NCBI GenBank assembly: GCA_965116695.1
Contig: OZ220706.1
Span: 3,782,001 to 3,846,000, forward strand
Reading direction: 5' to 3'
Length of the DNA: 64,000 nucleotides
Source: JAJDTT01 sp965116695
GTDB lineage: Bacteria > Acidobacteriota > UBA6911 > RPQK01 > JAJDTT01
Shown in pieces: positions 7,843 through 16,522 of the stretch; within the stretch, counting starts at the first letter, position 1, and each line of letters opens with the position of its first letter. The notes under the pieces are model-generated. The model searched no databases. It was given only the letters and a program-made list of their open reading frames with translations, and was not told the origin of the DNA. The position numbers were made by a program, and so were the translations under genes.

Positions 7843-8775
7843 ATGAGGTATGTGGATCCCAGCGCCAAGATGTTGGCCCGGCAGGCGCGCGGGAGGGGAA
7901 AGCTGCCGCAGGACGGCAGGGAAGCCGCCGACCGGCTGGAGCGCCTGGAGAGAATCCTTCGGGAAAAGATGCACCCGGACGTTCCGACGTTCGACGTGAC
8001 CAGTGTGCAACGGGCGGACTTCGACGAATGGACCTACACGGAGGGGCTGGGGTTCCTCCTCGTGTCCACGCAGTCCGTCGAGATCAATGTTCGACTGATC
8101 GAAGCGGCAGCGGCGTGGCGGGCGACCCCCGAGGTGGACTATGCCGGGCAGATTGCGGGTTCCCTGCCCGACAAATGGCGGCTGGAGGAAGGGAACGGGT
8201 TGTGTGCAGGGAGCAAGGTGTTCTTTCCCCCGGGCACGAATTTCAGCTGGATCGTGAACACGGACAACGTGCTGCGCGCCTTCGTATTGGACCCAGCGTG
8301 GCTGTTGAAGCCCCACCCGGTCACTTCGGATGGCACCGTGCGCCAAGCCAAGCGGACGTTTGGGGTCACGAGGATTCTGCACAAGGACGCCAGCGGCATG
8401 CGGGCGCTCCGCTCGGCCGAAGTCGTCGGGTTCACCACGACGAGCGAGATGGGACTGGTGGCGATGGCGGCCGGAAAGCCCGTGGTGGACTTCACCAGGT
8501 TCGAGTTCGAGCACCGGGGGCATTATCATCCCTTCTACCGCGCCATCCGTCAGTCCCCCGAGGATCCGCCTGCGGTGCTCAACCGGATCCTGAACTGTCC
8601 CTGGTCCGGGGCGGTTCACCTGGACATGGACAACGAAGAAGCGGGGAAGCGGTTCCAGCTCTACAAGGAGAAGTCTCTGGAATTGCGAGCCTCGTTCCGG
8701 CCTCTCGTTCCCCTGGCGCAAGACACGAGTCCTTCCCCGAAACGGCCCTCGCGACCCGCCAGGCGCGACAAGTGA
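7843..8775 (+). CDS. GT-B-like (capsule-synthesis-type) glycosyltransferase paralog 2
   Basis: 310 residues, a tandem duplicate of the preceding gene. The same landmarks are present: LLKPHP, ILHKDASGMRALRSAEVVG, TTTSEMGLVAMAAGKPVV and the FEFEHRG-YHPFY-AIRQSPEDPP block. Differences cluster at the N-terminus and after LLKPHPVTSD (TVRQAKRTFGVTRI instead of DVREAKRAFGVQRI), as expected if donor or acceptor preference has diverged. The C-terminus is longer and basic (PKRPSRPARRDK). The DNA just before its start copies the region before the first paralog, so the duplicated unit included the end of the Thr/Cys-rich gene. It is the last gene of the module. Confidence 0.6.
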   Translation: MRYVDPSAKMLARQARGRGKLPQDGREAADRLERLERILREKMHPDVPTFDVTSVQRADFDEWTYTEGLGFLLVSTQSVEINVRLIEAAAAWRATPEVDYAGQIAGSLPDKWRLEEGNGLCAGSKVFFPPGTNFSWIVNTDNVLRAFVLDPAWLLKPHPVTSDGTVRQAKRTFGVTRILHKDASGMRALRSAEVVGFTTTSEMGLVAMAAGKPVVDFTRFEFEHRGHYHPFYRAIRQSPEDPPAVLNRILNCPWSGAVHLDMDNEEAGKRFQLYKEKSLELRASFRPLVPLAQDTSPSPKRPSRPARRDK

Positions 8776-9146
8776 GGCGGTGGATGATTTCCAGGTCCGA
8801 CGCTGGTTGGTGGCTTCGTCTTTACCTGTGAGACGATGGTCGGCTGGCGCGAGCGTCGTCTGGCCGCCGGCATTTCCATCCGGTGGGCGAGGGATGTGCG
8901 AAGTCATCGATCAGGAGGCGACCGCGGCGGATCAGGCCAGCGATACGGGCGGGTTTCCGGACAACTATTCAGTTGACGGACATCCTCCGGAGTGCCGTGG
9001 ATTGCCCCGGCCCGGCGGGCAAGGAAGGTTCCGGGAATTTCGTATTATCCTCCCCTGATCTTGTTGTTTCCTCCTGACGATCTCCGCCTCCCCCATAGCT
9101 TCTTGTGCGATAGACTCCACGTGATCCGTTGGCTGCTCGAATCGCC
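8776..9146. other. Intergenic region before the large exported protein
   Basis: A 371-bp spacer. The open frames here (8780-9058 and 8661-8879) show no family features. An AT-richer stretch, TTTCGTATTATCCTCC (9038-9053), is the most promoter-like segment upstream of the ATG at 9147. No ribosome-binding site of note precedes that ATG (CGAATCGCC). No repeat or RNA gene was recognised. Confidence 0.35.
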
Positions 9147-12100
9147 ATGAAGAAGCTCTGGGCTCTCTTGTTCGTCTTGTTGCTGTTGCCCGCCTCCTAT
9201 TCCGAGCAGCGACCCGCCGACCGGCTGGAGACCGCTCAGCCGCCATTCGAGGGTTCGATCGTCCATCAGACGCAAGACCCGGCGGAGACGATCCTCTACT
9301 TCCCCGACTACGTGGACGGAGGCGGCTGGTCCGTGCAGCTGGTGCTGAGCAACGTCGACCCGGCCGCCGCAGCCGAGGTCCGGGCGGAAGTCTACGATCC
9401 CGAAGGACAGCCGGTCGTGGATCTGTTCGATTCCGAGTTGACGTTCCAGGTCCCGGCACTGGGCAGCCGGGTGTTGAGGAGCTCGGGCACGGGGGCGATT
9501 CGCCGCGGCTGGATCCAGGTCCGCGCCGGTACGGACTCGGTCAGTGGACTCTTGACCTACCGGCACGCCCAGTCGGGGATCGAAGTCGGCGTGCAGCCCG
9601 TCGAGTTGGGCCCGCAGTTCGCGTTGTTCGTGGAGGAATCGCCGACGGTCGGTGCCGGAGTCGCCGTTTACAAGCCGGAGGCCTCGACTCGACTCGAGCT
9701 TCGCATTCGCGACGAAGAGGGGAGCGATCCTCTGCAAGGGGAGACCGTTTCCTGGGGCGATTTCCACCAGGCGGCCCGCACGCTCCCGGAATGGTTCGCC
9801 GTGGAAGGAATCGATCCGGGATTCCTGGGGGACTTTCGAGGTCTGTTGTTTCTGGAGACTGGGGACGAATCCCCGTTCGCCCCGCTCGGGCTGCGGTTCG
9901 GGAAGGGAACTTCTTCGCTCTCGGCGGTGCCGGCGATCCGGACCCAGAGCGAGGCGCCTCAAGAGACGAACCTGGTCTTCCCCGACTACGTGGACGGAGG
10001 GGGATGGTCGGTGCAACTGGTGCTGAGCAACGTCGATCCGGCCGTCGCTGCCGAGGTCCGGGTGGAAGTCTACGATCCCGAAGGACAACCGGTCCTGGAT
10101 CTGTTCGATTCCGATTTGACGTTCGAGCTCCCGGCGCTGGGCAGTCGCGTCTTGAGAAGCACTGGTTCAGAGGCCCTTCGGCGGGGTTGGATCCAGGTCG
10201 AGGCCGATGCGGTCACGATCAGTGGACTCTTGACCTACCGGCACGCCCGGTCGGGGGTCGAAGTCGGCGTCGAGCCGGTCCGGTTGGGGAAGCAGTTCGC
10301 TCTGTTCGTGGAGGAATCGGGAACCGTCGGAGCGGGACTGGCGCTCTTCAAACCGGATGCCGAATCCAGGATCGAGTTGCGACTGCGCGACGAGGAGGGA
10401 GAGGATCCGTTGAACGGATTGTTCCTCCTCTGGAAAGACTTCCACCAAGCGGCGCTGACGCTCCCGGAGTGGTTCGACGTGCCCGGTGTGGATGCGGAAT
10501 TCCTGAGAGACTTTCGGGGTCTTCTGTTCCTGCGAACGGAGGACGAATCCGGGTTCGCCCCGCTGGGACTGCGGTTCGGCAAGGGAACCTCCTCGCTCTC
10601 GGCGGTGCCGGCGATCCGGATTCCGGACGGCGCCGGGATCGAGGGGGGCCAGGCTCCGCCGCCGACGGTGAAATTGTCAGCGTCGCCGACATCAATCGAG
10701 AGAGGCGAGAGCGCGACGTTGACCTGGTCGTCCACGAGTGCGGAGAGCACGGAGATCACACCGGACATCGGGGCGGTGCCGACTTCGGGCATGCGGAAGG
10801 TTTCGCCGAACGTGACCACGACCTACCGCATCACGGTTCGCGGTACCGGAGGCCAGACGCAGAGGGCATCCGCTACGGTCACAGTCGTAGCCTCCCAGCG
10901 GGACGCGCTGACGGCGTTCTATCAATCCACCGGCGGACCCGATTGGTTTGAGAGCCGGAACTGGGGGACCCGCCGGCCGCTCGGGGAATGGCATGGGGTC
11001 ACCGTCGATGACGACGGGCGCGTAACGGAGTTGCATCTCTCCGCCAATGGGTTGACCGGGCCGATCCCGCCCGAACTCGGCAACCTCACCAGCCTGACGT
11101 TTCTGAACCTCGGCTTCAACGGTCTCACGGGTCCGATCCCGCCCGAACTCGGCAACCTCACGGGTCTGAAGCAGCTGTTTCTCTACTGGAACGGTCTCAC
11201 GGGTCCGATCCCGTCCGAACTCGGCGAACTCACCAGCCTGAGGGAGCTGGATCTCCACTCCAACGATCTCACGGGTCCGATCCCACCCAAACTCTCCAAT
11301 CTCACAAGCCTGAGGGGGTTGGAACTCCACTCCAACGGCCTCACCGGACCGATCCCGCCCGAACTCGGCAACCTCACCAGCCTGACGAAGCTGAATCTCA
11401 GCTCCAACGATCTCACCGGACCGATCCCGCCCGAACTCGGCAACCTTACACGCCTGAGGGATCTGGATCTCCACTCCAACGGTCTCACGGGTCCGATCCC
11501 GCCCGAACTCGGCAACCTCACCAGCCTGAGGGATCTGGATCTCCACTCCAACGGTCTCACGGGTTCGATCCTGCCCGAACTCGGCAACCTCACCAGCCTG
11601 AGGGATCTGGATCTCCACTCCAACGGTCTCACGGGTCCGATCCCGCCCGAACTCGGCAACCTCACCAGCCTGAGGGATCTGACTCTTTCCAACAGTGGTC
11701 TCACCGGACCGATCCCGCCCGAACTCGGCAACCTCACCAGCCTGACGGATCTGGATCTCTCGGGGAACTCCGGCCTGGCGGGGATCCTTCCAACCGAGTT
11801 GACTGGCCTGGGCAGCCTCGAAACGCTATTGGCCGTCGGAACGGATCTTTGCGCCCCCTCGGATCCCGCCTTCCAGGATTGGCTCGAAGGCATCGACCGG
11901 CCGCGGGTGGCGACTTGTGTGAGTGACAGCGCGGCCTTTGCATACCTCGTCCAGACGGTGCAGTCACGAGAGTATCCGGTTCCGTTGGTCGCCGGAGAGA
12001 GGGCGCTGCTCCGGGTTTTCGTCACCTCCCGGAGTCCCACGACGGCGGTCATCCCTCCCGTTCGAGCCCGGTTTTACGTGGATGGAACCGAGATCCATGT

Positions 12101-15100
12101 GGCCGACATTCCGGCGCGCACGGCGTCCCTCCCGACCGAGGTATACGAGGGAGATCTGTCACGATCGTCCAATGCCGAGATCCCCGGCGAGATCGTGCGT
12201 CCGGGTCTTGAGATGGTCATCGAGATCGACCCGGAAGAGACGCTGGATCCCGGTCTCGTGACGGCAAGCCGGATCCCGGACACGGGCCGCATGGCGGTCA
12301 ATGTGCGGGAGATGCCCACGCTCCATCTGACGGTGATTCCCTTCCTTTGGAGCGTCGACCCCCATCGGGGAGCCGTGGAAGCAGCCGAGGCCATGGAGGC
12401 GGACCCCGAGGGCCACAAGCTGCTGTGGGAGACTCGTACGCTGCTGCCGATAAAAGACCTGGAAGTGACGGCCCACGCGCCCGTGATGACTTCGACTTCG
12501 CCCGACGAATTTTACCCGCTAATCGATGAGACGAAAGCGATTCGGGCCATGGAGGGCGGGAGCGGCCACTACATGGGCACGATTTCGAACCCGGGCCGGG
12601 CCGGGCAGGCAGGACAGGCAGAACGCCCCGGATGGGTGTTCATTTCGAGACTGAACCCGATGACCATGGCTCACGAACTCGGCCACAACTTGAGCCTGTA
12701 TCATGCGCCGTGCGGGGGCCCAGGGGGAACGGACCTGGGGTTTCCCTACCCGGACGGATCGACTGGCGCCTGGGGGTACGACTTCCGCTATGGGGGCGCA
12801 TTGGCGTCCCCATTCAGGCCGGATCTGATGTCCTACTGCTTCCGGGCGGCGTGGATCAGCGACTATCACTTCTCCAACGCGCTCCGCTTTCGCCTCTTGG
12901 ACGAGGGAGCCCAGGTGGCGAGCCTGATCGCTCAGGAAGCAAAGTCCCTGCTCCTATGGGGCGGGATGGATGCGCAGGGCCACCCCTTCCTCAACCCATC
13001 CTTCGTCGTCGATGCCCCCTCCAAGTTGCCCAGGGGCCCCGGTGAGCACCGGATCACCGGGCGGAGCGGGAGCGGAGAGGAGCTCTTTTCCGTCGGCTTC
13101 GCCATGCCCGAGGTGGCCGACGGCGACGGGAGCTCGTCCTTCGCCTTCGTCCTCCCGGTCGAGCCCGGCTGGGCGGTCCGCCTGGCAAGCATCACGCTCT
13201 CCGGGCCCGGTGGGTCGGTGACGCTCGACAGCGACACCGACATCCCGCTGTATATCCTGGTCGATCCGAGCACCCGGCAGGTGAGAGGCATCCTGCGCGA
13301 CCTGCCTCAGGCAGACGCGTCAGCTCTCGTCTCTCAAGCAGGCACGGACAGTCTCGATGTGCTCTTCAGCCGCGGGATCCCCGACGCCGCAGCGTGGGGT
13401 CAGCGCCGGATCCTGGACGTAAAAGGGATCGGCGGAGGCCAAGCTCCTCCCCCGGCGCTGATGCTGTCGGTTGCGCCGGGTTCCATCGATTTGGGAGAAA
13501 ATGCCACGCTGACGTGGTCCTCGACGAATGCGGAGAGCGTGGAGATCACACCGGACCTCAGCACAGTCCCGGGAGCGGGCTCGCGAATAGTGTCCCCGCG
13601 CACCACGACGACGTACCAAATCACCGTGCGCGGTGGCGACGGGCAGACGCGGACGGCATCCGTTACGGTCAGAGTGGTGGGCTCCCAGCAGACTGCCCGG
13701 TCCCAAAGGGACGTGTTGATGGCGCTCTACAAATCCACCGGCGGACCCGATTGGTATGACAGCAGGAACTGGGGGACCAGCCGGCCACTACGGGAATGGC
13801 ATGGGATCACCGTCGATGGCGGCGGGCGCGTGACGGATTTGGATCTTGCCGGCAATGACCTCACGGGGCGGATCCCGCCCGAGATCGGCGACCTCACACG
13901 CCTGAGTCAGCTGCAACTCAAACACAACGGTCTCACGGGGCGGATCCCGCCTGAGATAGGCAACCTCAAACTCCTGGTGGATTTGGATCTCTCGTCGAAC
14001 GGACTCGTGGGACCGATCCCGCCCGAACTCGGCGACCTCACACGCCTGACACGTCTGTATCTCCACTCCAACGATCTCACCGGACCGATCCCGCCCGAAC
14101 TCGGCAACCTTACAAGCCTGACGGATCTGGATCTCCACTCCAATGGTCTCACTGGACCGATCCCGCCCGAACTCGGCAACCTTACAAGCCTGACGGATCT
14201 GCAGCTCGAAGCGAACTATTTCACGGGGCCGATCCCGCCTGAACTCGGCAACCTCACACGCCTGACGGATCTGCGGCTCGATGGGAATGATCTCACGGGA
14301 CCGATCCCAGCCGAACTCGGCAACCTCACACGCCTGACGGATCTGCGGCTCGATGGGAATGATCTCACGGGACCGATCCCAGCCGAACTCGGCAACCTCA
14401 CACGCCTGACGGAACTGGACCTCTCGGGGAACTCCGGCCTGGCGGGGGGCCTTCCAACTGAATTGACTGGTCTGGGCGGCCTCGAAACGCTGCTGGCCGT
14501 CGGAACAGATCTTTGCGCACCCTCGGATCCCGGCTTCCAGGATTGGCTCGAAGGCATCCACCGGCTGCGGGTGGCGACTTGTGTGAGTGATAGTGCGACC
14601 TTTGCATACCTCGTCCAAGCGGTGCAGTCACGAGAGTATCCGGTTCCGTTGGTCTCCGGAGAGAAGGCGCTGCTCCGGGTTTTCGTCACCTCCCGGAGTC
14701 CCACGACGTCGGTCATCCCTCCCGTTCGAGCCCGGTTCTACGTAGATGGAACTGAGATCTATGTGGCCGACATTCCGGCGCGTGCGGCGTCCCTCCCGAC
14801 CGAGGTTTACGAGGGAGATCTGTCACGATCGTCCAATGCCGAGATCCCCGGCGAGATCGTGCGTCCGGGTCTTGAGATGGTCGTCGAGATCGACCCGGGA
14901 GAAACACTGGATCCCGGTCTCGTGACGGCAAGCCGGATCCCGGACACGGGCCGCATGGCGGTCGATGTGCGGGAGATGCCAGTGCTGCACCTGACGGTGA
15001 TTCCCTTCCTCTGGAGCGTCGACCCTCATCGTGGAGCCGTGGAAGCAGCCGAGGCCATGGAAGCGGACCCCGAGGGCCACGAGCTGCTGTGGAAGAGCCG

Positions 15101-16109
15101 TACGCTGCTGCCGATAAAAGACTTCGAAGTGACGGCCCGCGACCCCGTGATGACTTCGACTTCACCCGAGGAATTTGGGCCGCTATTCGATGAGACGGAA
15201 GCGATTCGGGCCATGGAGGGCGGAAACGGCCACTACATGGGCACGATATCGAAACCGGGCTTTGTAAAGTCGTCAGGACGGGCGATCGTCGGCGAACCGG
15301 TATTCATCTCGAGACTGCACCCGACGACCATAGCTCACGAACTCGGCCACACCATGGGCCTGTATCATGCACCGTGCGGGGGCGCAGGGGGACTGGACCC
15401 GGCGTTTCCGTCCCCGGACGGATCGACTGGCGCCTGGGGGTACGACTTCCGCCATGGGGGCGCATTGGCGTCCCCATACAGGCCGGATCTGATGTCCTAC
15501 TGCGGGCCCGCGGGGATCAGCGACTATCACTTCGCCAACGCGCTCCGCTTTCGCCTCTTCGACGAGGGTCCGCCACAGGCAGCGAGCCTGATCGCTCAAG
15601 GCGAGGGTCCGCCCCGACCGGCGAGTCTGATCGCTCGGGAAGCAAAGTCCCTCCTCCTATGGGGCGGGATGGATGCGCAGGGCCACCCCTTCCTCAACCC
15701 ATCCTTCGTCGTCGATGCCCCCTCCAAGTTGCCCAGGGGCCCCGGTGAGCACCGGATCACCGGGCGGAGCGGGAGCGGAGAGGAGCTCTTTTCCGTCGGC
15801 TTCGCCATGCCCGAGGTGGCCGACGGTGACGGGAGCTCGTCCTTCGCCTTCGTCCTCCCGGTCGAGCCCGGTTGGGCGGTCCGCCTGGCCAGCATCACGC
15901 TCTCCGGGCCCGGCGGGTCGGTGACGCTCGACAGCGACACCGATAGTCCCCTGTACGTCCTGGTCGATCCGAGCACCCGGCAGGTGAGAGGCATCCTGCG
16001 CGACCTGCCTCAAGCAGCCGCGTCGGCGCTCGTCCATCAAGCCGGTACCGACAGTCTCGACGTGCTTTTCAGCCGTGGGATCCCGGACGCCGCAGCGTGG
16101 GGTCCGTGA
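9147..16109 (+). CDS. Giant exported protein with duplicated Ig-LRR-metzincin units
   Basis: About 2,320 residues. The start is placed at the ATG beginning MKKLWALLFVLLLLPASYS, a typical Sec signal peptide, rather than 18 bases upstream. Layout by residue: two ~220-residue beta modules (49-266 and 275-490, YVDGGGWSVQLVLSNVDP); an Ig-like domain (505-582); plant-type LRRs of the LTGPIPPELGNLTSL kind (585-885); a metalloprotease (930-1420) with HELGHNLSLYH at 1176; then a second Ig-like domain (1432-1515), LRRs (1518-1790) and a second protease with HELGHTMGLYH at 2064. HExxHxxGxxH plus LMSYC as a Met-turn is the metzincin signature. The first copy has Ser for the motif Gly, so the two may differ in activity. 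The halves are nearly identical in DNA over long stretches. Role inferred: secreted or surface protein-binding protease. Confidence 0.85.
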   Translation: MKKLWALLFVLLLLPASYSEQRPADRLETAQPPFEGSIVHQTQDPAETILYFPDYVDGGGWSVQLVLSNVDPAAAAEVRAEVYDPEGQPVVDLFDSELTFQVPALGSRVLRSSGTGAIRRGWIQVRAGTDSVSGLLTYRHAQSGIEVGVQPVELGPQFALFVEESPTVGAGVAVYKPEASTRLELRIRDEEGSDPLQGETVSWGDFHQAARTLPEWFAVEGIDPGFLGDFRGLLFLETGDESPFAPLGLRFGKGTSSLSAVPAIRTQSEAPQETNLVFPDYVDGGGWSVQLVLSNVDPAVAAEVRVEVYDPEGQPVLDLFDSDLTFELPALGSRVLRSTGSEALRRGWIQVEADAVTISGLLTYRHARSGVEVGVEPVRLGKQFALFVEESGTVGAGLALFKPDAESRIELRLRDEEGEDPLNGLFLLWKDFHQAALTLPEWFDVPGVDAEFLRDFRGLLFLRTEDESGFAPLGLRFGKGTSSLSAVPAIRIPDGAGIEGGQAPPPTVKLSASPTSIERGESATLTWSSTSAESTEITPDIGAVPTSGMRKVSPNVTTTYRITVRGTGGQTQRASATVTVVASQRDALTAFYQSTGGPDWFESRNWGTRRPLGEWHGVTVDDDGRVTELHLSANGLTGPIPPELGNLTSLTFLNLGFNGLTGPIPPELGNLTGLKQLFLYWNGLTGPIPSELGELTSLRELDLHSNDLTGPIPPKLSNLTSLRGLELHSNGLTGPIPPELGNLTSLTKLNLSSNDLTGPIPPELGNLTRLRDLDLHSNGLTGPIPPELGNLTSLRDLDLHSNGLTGSILPELGNLTSLRDLDLHSNGLTGPIPPELGNLTSLRDLTLSNSGLTGPIPPELGNLTSLTDLDLSGNSGLAGILPTELTGLGSLETLLAVGTDLCAPSDPAFQDWLEGIDRPRVATCVSDSAAFAYLVQTVQSREYPVPLVAGERALLRVFVTSRSPTTAVIPPVRARFYVDGTEIHVADIPARTASLPTEVYEGDLSRSSNAEIPGEIVRPGLEMVIEIDPEETLDPGLVTASRIPDTGRMAVNVREMPTLHLTVIPFLWSVDPHRGAVEAAEAMEADPEGHKLLWETRTLLPIKDLEVTAHAPVMTSTSPDEFYPLIDETKAIRAMEGGSGHYMGTISNPGRAGQAGQAERPGWVFISRLNPMTMAHELGHNLSLYHAPCGGPGGTDLGFPYPDGSTGAWGYDFRYGGALASPFRPDLMSYCFRAAWISDYHFSNALRFRLLDEGAQVASLIAQEAKSLLLWGGMDAQGHPFLNPSFVVDAPSKLPRGPGEHRITGRSGSGEELFSVGFAMPEVADGDGSSSFAFVLPVEPGWAVRLASITLSGPGGSVTLDSDTDIPLYILVDPSTRQVRGILRDLPQADASALVSQAGTDSLDVLFSRGIPDAAAWGQRRILDVKGIGGGQAPPPALMLSVAPGSIDLGENATLTWSSTNAESVEITPDLSTVPGAGSRIVSPRTTTTYQITVRGGDGQTRTASVTVRVVGSQQTARSQRDVLMALYKSTGGPDWYDSRNWGTSRPLREWHGITVDGGGRVTDLDLAGNDLTGRIPPEIGDLTRLSQLQLKHNGLTGRIPPEIGNLKLLVDLDLSSNGLVGPIPPELGDLTRLTRLYLHSNDLTGPIPPELGNLTSLTDLDLHSNGLTGPIPPELGNLTSLTDLQLEANYFTGPIPPELGNLTRLTDLRLDGNDLTGPIPAELGNLTRLTDLRLDGNDLTGPIPAELGNLTRLTELDLSGNSGLAGGLPTELTGLGGLETLLAVGTDLCAPSDPGFQDWLEGIHRLRVATCVSDSATFAYLVQAVQSREYPVPLVSGEKALLRVFVTSRSPTTSVIPPVRARFYVDGTEIYVADIPARAASLPTEVYEGDLSRSSNAEIPGEIVRPGLEMVVEIDPGETLDPGLVTASRIPDTGRMAVDVREMPVLHLTVIPFLWSVDPHRGAVEAAEAMEADPEGHELLWKSRTLLPIKDFEVTARDPVMTSTSPEEFGPLFDETEAIRAMEGGNGHYMGTISKPGFVKSSGRAIVGEPVFISRLHPTTIAHELGHTMGLYHAPCGGAGGLDPAFPSPDGSTGAWGYDFRHGGALASPYRPDLMSYCGPAGISDYHFANALRFRLFDEGPPQAASLIAQGEGPPRPASLIAREAKSLLLWGGMDAQGHPFLNPSFVVDAPSKLPRGPGEHRITGRSGSGEELFSVGFAMPEVADGDGSSSFAFVLPVEPGWAVRLASITLSGPGGSVTLDSDTDSPLYVLVDPSTRQVRGILRDLPQAAASALVHQAGTDSLDVLFSRGIPDAAAWGP
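12950..13235 (+). repeat. Near-identical internal duplicate, copy 1 (partner about 15650-15935)
   Basis: This segment and 15650-15935 differ at only a few positions (for example GACGGCGACGGG versus GACGGTGACGGG), although the flanking LRR and protease regions have diverged more. That local near-identity inside one gene indicates recent duplication or gene conversion, and it is a likely assembly or recombination hot spot. Confidence 0.8.
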
Positions 16110-16323
16110 AGGATTGGTCCGGGACGGCTGCCATTGTTTCGCGCCCGATGATGATCTACGCTGCCGCTGGTTCTGGCGTGGACGACGGCCCCGAGCTCAA
16201 AACCAGGGTCCGCAGACGAGTCATGGATCGGGTCCGGCAAAGATGCGAGATCTTTCGGGGGAGTGGACTGACATCCGCAACGGGTCCTCCAGATTGACGG
16301 TCGCAGCGACTACAGTATTCAGG

Positions 16324-16406
16324 GATGCGAGGGGCGGCTTTCCGGCCGTAGTCCAGACCGAGCCCCCGATCTCGATGGTGTGGATCCGGTCCTCGTTTTT
16401 CACCCC
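16324..16406. repeat. Intergenic direct repeat, copy B (partner 141-224)
   Basis: The second copy of the element described at 141-224, here 215 bp after the stop of the large metzincin/LRR gene. Shared blocks: GATGCGAGG, GTCCAGACCGAG, CTCGATGGTGTG, CCTCGTTTTTC. The rest of 16110-16480 has no recognisable gene; the short frames at 16075-16464 and 16221-16403 (minus) are treated as spurious. Confidence 0.65.
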
Positions 16407-16479
16407 AATGGGCTCACCGGATGCGGGAGGAAGGGAACGGATCCAGACGTCGGACAGCGCGTAAAATCAGAAGGACAGG

Positions 16480-16522
16480 GCCGTATCTTAGAGTACGATA
16501 AAGTATATTATTGGACTCTATT
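16480..16522 (+). promoter_or_regulatory. AT-rich stretch upstream of the recombinase (promoter or attachment-site candidate)
   Basis: GTATCTTAGAGTACGATAAAGTATATTATTGG stands out as AT-rich in GC-rich surroundings directly before the recombinase ATG. TATATT (about 16504) could serve as a -10 box. An AT-rich site beside a tyrosine recombinase could also be its crossover site; no second copy was found in the window to support that. Confidence 0.3.

Larger units (their letters stand above)
6830..8775 (+). repeat. Tandem gene duplication unit (glycosyltransferase-like pair)
   Basis: The segment 6830-7780 is repeated at about 7803-8775. Homology begins before the start codons (GCCGAAACACGCC--TGACGTGAGGAC versus ACCGAAACACGAG-CTGACGTGAGGAC) and continues to CCGAAACGGCC near each 3' end. 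Because both coding frames stayed open and differ mostly by substitutions, both copies are probably under selection. Confidence 0.8.

Noticed and set aside
10692..14716. Long minus-strand frames with regular repeats (GEVAEFGRDR, RLPSSGGIGPVRP)
   Set aside because: They are the reverse reading of the LRR repeats of the plus-strand gene; the regularity is inherited from LTGPIPPELGN units.
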